DNA from: Bursaphelenchus xylophilus
Taxonomy: Eukaryota; Nematoda; Chromadorea; Rhabditida; Aphelenchoididae
DNA: 64,000 nt
Direction of reading: 5' to 3'
NCBI GenBank assembly: GCA_904066235.2
Contig: CAJFCV020000004.1
Location: 11,656,001-11,720,000 of the forward strand
Shown one piece after another: positions 58,445 through 64,000 of this stretch. Below the pieces are notes generated by a model. That model saw only the letters and a program-made list of their open reading frames with translations, ran no database searches and had not been told where the DNA came from. A program made the translations under genes and the position numbers. How positions within the stretch are numbered: position 1 is the stretch's first letter; each line of letters opens with the position of its first letter.

Positions 58445-60013
58445 TAGAACCAAGTTTCATCAATATCTGAGCGTCGCCCTTGGGCTATTTCTTTTTACCA
58501 AGTTTATACTCCTTTTTTGGCTTTGCAATTGCTCTAAAAGTCCTCACGGGTACCAGATGACTCCTGCGGTCAGAGATAAAAACACTATAATGTTATTTGT
58601 TTATTTTTCGATATGGAAACTTGACCTCTTCAAAAAATCTATTTTTTCGATTTCAACTACAGTCTCTTTCAAGAAACGTGAAGGAAAGTAGAAGGCTATA
58701 ACTTTCGGCGGAGGCGGCGCAGAGAGTTCCTTTTTGGAATAGGTATTTTTAAGCGACATTATTTTTTGCCAACGAAATAACAAGACTTTTAAGTGCAAAC
58801 TGAGGTCCCTACAACCTTTTAAAAAAGGGTTCTTTTACCCCGGAAACCATTGTTTTTTCTGACGCTTTGGCTAGCCAACCAGTTTTTGCTAGCCTCCTAC
58901 TTTCCTTCACGTTTCATCCTAAATTCACTACTAGTATTTTCAAAAAAAAATTCTTCATTTTCAATGGTAATTAAGCCTTCTTGCGGTCCAAATTCCGTCC
59001 ACACCGGACCTTCTTTTCGACCCGATTGACCCTTTTGTATAAGAGTGCCCCCACAAAACAGAATTTTTTTCTGCTCCGTCCACAGATAAAGCCCCCAAAA
59101 TGATATTGCAGAAGGGGTGTAGGGTCAGACGTAAAACGGGAGAATCTTAACAAAAAGCACTGATCTGCTGATTTGGAGAAGAACGCGGCGGACGCGCGAT
59201 TCCACTGTGTTGATCAACAGGGGGGATTCGTTGCAGAGAGCGCGCCGCTTTTTTGTCGCATTCGCCGCTTTCGGGGCTTGATATCTGCGGTTCGCTGGGG
59301 GCAGGGGGTGAATGTTATCGCGGTCCGCGTTTTCCATCTAATCTTTTTTTGGGGGTTTCGAAATTTTTGCAACGTCTGATGACTGGCGGAAGGGTGATTT
59401 TTGGAGGGTTTTTTGATGGGCGAATGAACGTGCAAGTGGCGGAAATCGATGACAATTTTTTTTGAGATTTTTAATTGAAGGGAGTTTTTCAAGGTTCTCG
59501 AGTTTTTCACATTTTTTTTTTGATTTTTTTAAATGAAGAAATACTCAGAATGCAATGTCCACAATTTCTTTATCACTCTGCCGTGAAAATAATGAGCACA
59601 ATGTCGCTGCGCCGATCGGGTCGCTGAAGGAAAAGCGCTGTGATTTTGCCGCGACAATTCATTTTCTGGATGCGACAGAGTGTCACTATTTTTCAGGCTA
59701 ACTGATAACGTTGCATGACCGGCCCCTCTGGTCTACCAATCAATTATTTAAAAGTTCAATTGTTGCTTTTCTCTTCTTGCAGAAGGCAGAGAATGGGAAT
59801 GAAGAAGAAACGGTCTGAGAAAAAGGGTGTTTTGGGAAAGAATTATTTTTTTTGTATAATTGTATTCTTCCATATTCTGAAAGGAAAAGTAGCTCCTACA
59901 TCATAAAAATGTCCAAAACAATGATGATTTATGTTTTGCAACCTATCTGCATCGAAATCTCTGCGTTTCTGCAAAGCCTTGGCTGAAAATCTGGCATGTG
60001 GCGAGCCCGGTAT

Positions 60014-60169
60014 TAGTCTGTCGGAAAATTAATGATCGCAATGTCGCTGCACCAATCGCGTCACCTAAGTGAAAAGCAATTTGATTTTTCCGCGACACAA
60101 TTCATTTTCCCGCCGGCGAGGCGATTTTCGATGCGACAGAGTGCTCATTATTTTTCCGACGGACTGATA
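60014..60169. mobile_element. M1 MITE (sub-type A)
   Basis: TTAGTCTGTCGGAAAATTAA to TTATTTTTCCGACGGACTGA. Confidence 0.87.
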
Positions 60170-60388
60170 AGGAAGCGGAAAGATAATTTTGTCGGCAAAT
60201 TTAAATTGAATCTTGTATGTTTACGCAAAACGAGGAGTTAAAATTCATCATGTTTGTCTTGGAAGCCCATAGTATTACACCGTGCCAAGTTTAAAACAAA
60301 AATAGGTTGGCCTAGAGCACCTAATCGTAAGGAAGATTGCGAGAAACGAAGATTTTTCGGCGCAAAAATCGCGGTGTATTTCGATCTA

Positions 60389-60543
60389 TCAGTCTGTCGG
60401 GAAAATAACGGCGGATCTTCGCGCCTCGAAATCGCCAATCATCGCTGTGCGACTGCAAGCCGCGGCTTGGGATTTGGTGCGCGACAGCGGCGAGGCGAGA
60501 CATTTCGCTGCGACAATCCGCCGTTATTTTTCCGACAGACTGA
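60389..60543. mobile_element. M1 MITE with variant inner ends
   Basis: TCAGTCTGTCGGGAAAATAA, then CGGCGGATC at the left and GATTGTCGC-type/CCGCCGTTA complement at the right, where most B copies have GTGGATTTG and CAAATCCAC. TA on both sides. Confidence 0.9.
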
Positions 60544-60799
60544 TAAAAGCCTCTCACAGACATCTAGACAAGCCTTATTCTTGACTTTTGCCAAATTTCA
60601 TCAGAATCTGTTCCTCGCTTTTCGAGAACTCCCCTTATGAACCAATTTTCCCTCCTCCGACGATCCTGATCGTTCGTTTTTGCCGCGAATCTGCATTTTC
60701 TCATCCCACGCCTTGCAGATTGTCCAGCCTTCAAGACCCAACTCAAAACGGCTTAGTTTCCCAACAAAGGTCCGAGGACTTTTGTCCGCGCTAGCCGCC

Positions 60800-63700
60800 A
60801 TGCTGACCGACGACGCCTTCCAGATGTTGTTGTTCGACCTGTTCTGCATGTGGCACGACGTGCAGCGCCACTACGACCCGCCCATCACGCATACGGAAGA
60901 GGAAAAGATGTTTAAGGTACATTATTCCGTGAGGAAATGCAGGTTGTAAGTCATTAGCCGCACGTTTCGCTTGTTTTTTCTGTATGTAAACCGTAATCCA
61001 AAAAAAGCCTCGCAAAAAATTTGTAGCCGTCTGGAAAAGAGGAGGGCCGACACCGACCGCGATGTCTCTGTAGAGTAATCTTAAACGCATTATTGCATAA
61101 TAGAGTATCCTTGAACGTATTCGATTTTGAGTTGCTCGATTTCAGCCTTACCGTTCCCCTACGCCCACTAAACTCGACCCTGTTTTAGGTGAAAAAGATG
61201 ATCTGCAAATTGCTGGGCGAAATCGACTCCCGCGTCTTCCGCATCCAGACCTCACCGCCGGTCCAGGAGCAGGAGTTCATCGAGGAATGGACCATGCTCA
61301 CCTGGAATGTGATGTGCATTACCAGCCGGCTGCAGCAGAGCCTGAATCGGTCGTACTGTTCGTCGGAGGATAAGGTCATTTTGAACAAGCTGAACGATGC
61401 CCTCATCAAATTGGTCAACCATTCAAGGTGCGTTGAGTTGAAGGGTTGTTGCAAAACGTCAAATTCCGCAACAATCGATATTCCGTGGGATTTTTCGCAA
61501 CATTGGCAAAAATAATTTTTTTGTCGAATTTTTTCGTTGTTTCAGTCGATTTTCGAGGTAAAATGGCGGAAAATATTGTTGAATTCAGAGTAAAAAATAT
61601 TTTCTAACAATCTGAGAACCTTTTTGGCCCATTATCTTCTCCTTTTTCATCAGATTTTCCGTGTTTTTTTGATTCTTCAGGATTTTTTGGACTTTCTCCA
61701 AATTTTTTCAACAATCTTCTATTTTCAGAAGTACCGATGTCCCCGCATCCCTTCAACTTCCCTCTCACACTCTCTCCGAGCTCTCGGCGAAGCTTGGCGA
61801 CACCGTCAGCCAAGTACATGGGATCTATGAGCGTTTCCAGCACGCCTTCCCAACAACACCTCCACATCAACAAGAATTTCTTCGATTGGTCCAAGCGTTC
61901 AATGAAAATCAATTGGGGCCGTTCATCGACTACTTCAAGAGCTTCTGCAATGAGCAGAGTGTTCACATGTGGGCGGATGTGAGAGCGGCGCAGATCAGAC
62001 ACATGGTAAATTATGAGCCAATGTCTTCCGAATCGATTAATCGATTGGTCAGTTTCTACTCCTATATGATGCACAAATTGGCGGTTCTTGGTGCCAGATT
62101 ACAAGGTAAGCGAATTTTTTCCAAAATTTTTGATTTTTAGGTCTTCGCCATGTTGTGAATGCCTCCAAAGTGTTTGGAGATATTGATCCGGTCGGATCAC
62201 TCTCCGACAACGTCTTCTCCGCCTTGGAGCTCCTCATGTCCGACTGTGTGTTGGCCACCGAGCCGTCCAACAACGCCATCTTGGTCACAAATAATTTATT
62301 CGCCATGAATTGCGGCGCTCTTGCGCGCGGCGTTGTCTTCAAACAATTCGAAGTCCAAGTGGTGACCGAGGAGGCGGCGGAGCACATTCAGTCCGAAATG
62401 CGAAGGCAAAAGATGCTCCAGCAGCCTTCGCCAATCGCCGTTGTGCCGTCCGCGGCGTTGTTGGCGATGAAGCCGACTTCGGGTACAAAACGGGCCAATT
62501 CGAATTCCACGACGAGTTCCGGCGAGCCGCAGGGCAACACGGCGCATAAGAAGTCGGATGTGAATAGCAAGGACATGGTTGTGATTTATCCGGCGTTCAA
62601 TTCGAAGAATCGGTACTGGGCCGCGACTTACCCGCAACTTTTGTGCACAACAAGGCAAAAAGGACGGCAGTCGACCAACAATTCTTTTCAAGTGGGTTTT
62701 TATGAGTTTTTTGGTCTTTTGAAATAAGCAAAATTGTTTGTTGACACTTGGATTTACTATATTTTTTGATGATTATATTATACTTGATCCTTGATATTTT
62801 TTATTTCCAATTTTCAGGATCTCTCTCCAAGCGCCTTGGCCAACGATCTAAAATCGCATGGCAAGCGCCCAATCTTCTATTTCCATATCACCGCCACAAT
62901 GTTCTCTCCGTCCGGCCGGTTCGCCACCGCTCACACCCTCTCCTTGCCATTTACAATAGCCACAAGAAGGAATCAGGTGAGATCTCCCCCAAAAGTTTTT
63001 TTTATTCTCGATTTAGGATTGTCAAGTCCAACGGATGATGTCCTCGTACACTGCCACTTGTTTCTGGCTGTATGGAACGAACGCGCAGGACGGTCTGCTT
63101 CTCCAATGGCAGGAGTACGGAATGCATTGGGACCATTTTATGCAACTCTTCAAACAACATTTTCGGGTGAATGCGGACGTTCAGCGGGGCTTGAAGGACA
63201 GTGATTTTGACTTGTTGAGGTACAAATTGCAGTGCAATGATTGCACACCGTCCAGCAGGGATATTAAGAGGGATGGAAGGGCGCGTAAGTTGGACAGATT
63301 GATGGACAGATTGAGATTAAATTTTTTAGAGGTCTTATTGATGTCATGGATAATATTTTGACCAATTTTTCGATGATTTTCAGAAGTCGTAACCTTCAAG
63401 AACATGCTCTGTCCCCATCTGCGCTACGAATGCGGGAACGTGAAGACCCGATTCAGCGTCTGGCGAGGAATGCTGGAGCTCCTGCAGATTTTCCAGGACC
63501 AAAAAACGAATGTGCGGAAGTTGTGGGAGAAGAACCTGATTATGGGCTTTTTGGAGTTTGATCAAGTCGCCGAGATCCTCGCTGATTATGATTCAGCCAT
63601 TATCATGAGATTGTCGTTCGTGACTGGAGGCACAATCTGCTTCACCGTCAAGTCCCATGCCCATTCCTTGACCAAGGACACAGCCATGGCCCCAATGCAT

Positions 63701-64000
63701 CTGGAACCCTTGGATCTGAAGAAACTCCAAGCCAAGTGCCTCAAGGACTATTTGAGGGACATTGGAGTGGCGGAGAAGGTGAAATACGTCATCAATTCGA
63801 ATTTTGAGCCCGTCCTGATCAGCGAAGTCATCGAGGAAATGAAAGACCGCGCCTCCTCCATGGAGGAGCTGGAAACTTCGCGACACGTCTCGTCGAATGT
63901 CACACATTCCGGCGACTTGGACGCAATGCAACATATCACATTCACGGCGATGCGGATCGCCGTCGTTACGTGCAAAGTGAAGCCCCCTTCGGCGGATATG
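60800..64000 (+). CDS. sta-1: STAT transcription factor, nematode STA-1-like, 3' truncated by window edge
   Basis: Exons 60800-60916, 61189-61427, 61729-62105, 62141-62691, 62818-62976, 63017-63284, 63384-64000 (continuing); 776 residues in the window. The start has a strong context (GCCGCCATG) and follows acceptor CCTTGCAG (60718). Order: short N-terminus without the vertebrate STAT N-domain, helical coiled-coil region (about 40-250), DNA-binding domain (about 250-500, with [20 protein letters not shown]), linker, and SH2 from about residue 597 ([20 protein letters not shown], then IIMRLSFV with the phosphotyrosine-binding Arg646). A Ser/Thr/Gly-rich insert sits at about residues 365-400. 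Family role: latent cytoplasmic factor, dimerises through SH2 and activates or represses transcription, in worms linked to antiviral and TGF-beta-related responses. No Tyr occurs from 706 to 776, so the activating Tyr must lie beyond the window or be absent. Confidence 0.93.

Larger units (their letters stand above)
57601..60718. repeat. Presumed STAT intron 1 or upstream region, transposon-filled
   Basis: M1 57701-57856; M4-like fragment about 57950-58250; M3 58251-58444; unique DNA 58445-59569 including a GC-rich patch at 59180-59345 that could be regulatory; M1 copies at about 59571-59708, 60014-60169 and 60389-60543. Confidence 0.55.

Noticed and set aside
61604..62074. 156-codon - strand frame
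   Set aside because: Antisense to STAT exon 3.

Overview
The window looks like nuclear DNA of a rhabditid nematode. Genes have many exons, short AT-rich introns and worm-type acceptors (TTTTCAG/TTTTTAG). The protein families are typical of worms: DEG/ENaC channels, Srg-superfamily chemoreceptors, a nematode-type STAT, a PHYHD1-like dioxygenase, a pepsin-family protease, a small EGF protein and a Ly-6-like GPI protein. I cannot name the species from sequence alone.

Layout. 1-12.8 kb: a 5'-truncated DEG/ENaC channel gene, two tandem chemoreceptor genes and a second DEG/ENaC gene, all on the + strand; the first receptor carries a 227-bp transposon in a coding exon. 13.3-15.7 kb: PHYHD1-like Fe(II)/2-oxoglutarate dioxygenase. 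17.8-19.0 kb: secreted protein with two EGF modules. 23.9-25.9 kb: Ly-6-like protein. 26.8-31.1 kb (- strand): aspartic protease with a Gly/Asn/Pro-Phe-rich tail; its first exon was not found. 37.8-38.6 kb (- strand): an intronless SDR-like protein with a repeat tail. 41.2-41.8 kb: a doubtful small secreted-protein gene. 57.1-64.0 kb: STAT gene, cut off by the window end inside or just after the SH2 domain. The genes are not an obvious pathway; the first 13 kb is a sensory/membrane gene cluster made by local duplication.

Most of the rest is nested non-autonomous DNA transposons, called here: M1 (ends TCAGTCTGTCGGGAAAATAA, TA target duplication, about 155 bp), M2 (CAGTGGGGGACCTGATCCAG, TA), M3 (CTAGTCCTTCCGGAAAGTCG, TA), M4 (CAAGGGAAGTACCCCAAGTG, TTA), and T5 (CACGTCAAWCY, 5-bp target duplication). 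There are also one degenerate mariner, one Tc1-like element, and five large foldback palindromes P1-P5 (0.9-3.4 kb). Three palindromes (P1, P3, P4) contain tRNA-like sequences with correctly spaced Pol III A and B boxes. The T5 family, whose CAC ends and 5-bp duplications recall Transib/RAG-type elements, and the tRNA-bearing palindromes are the most unusual things here.
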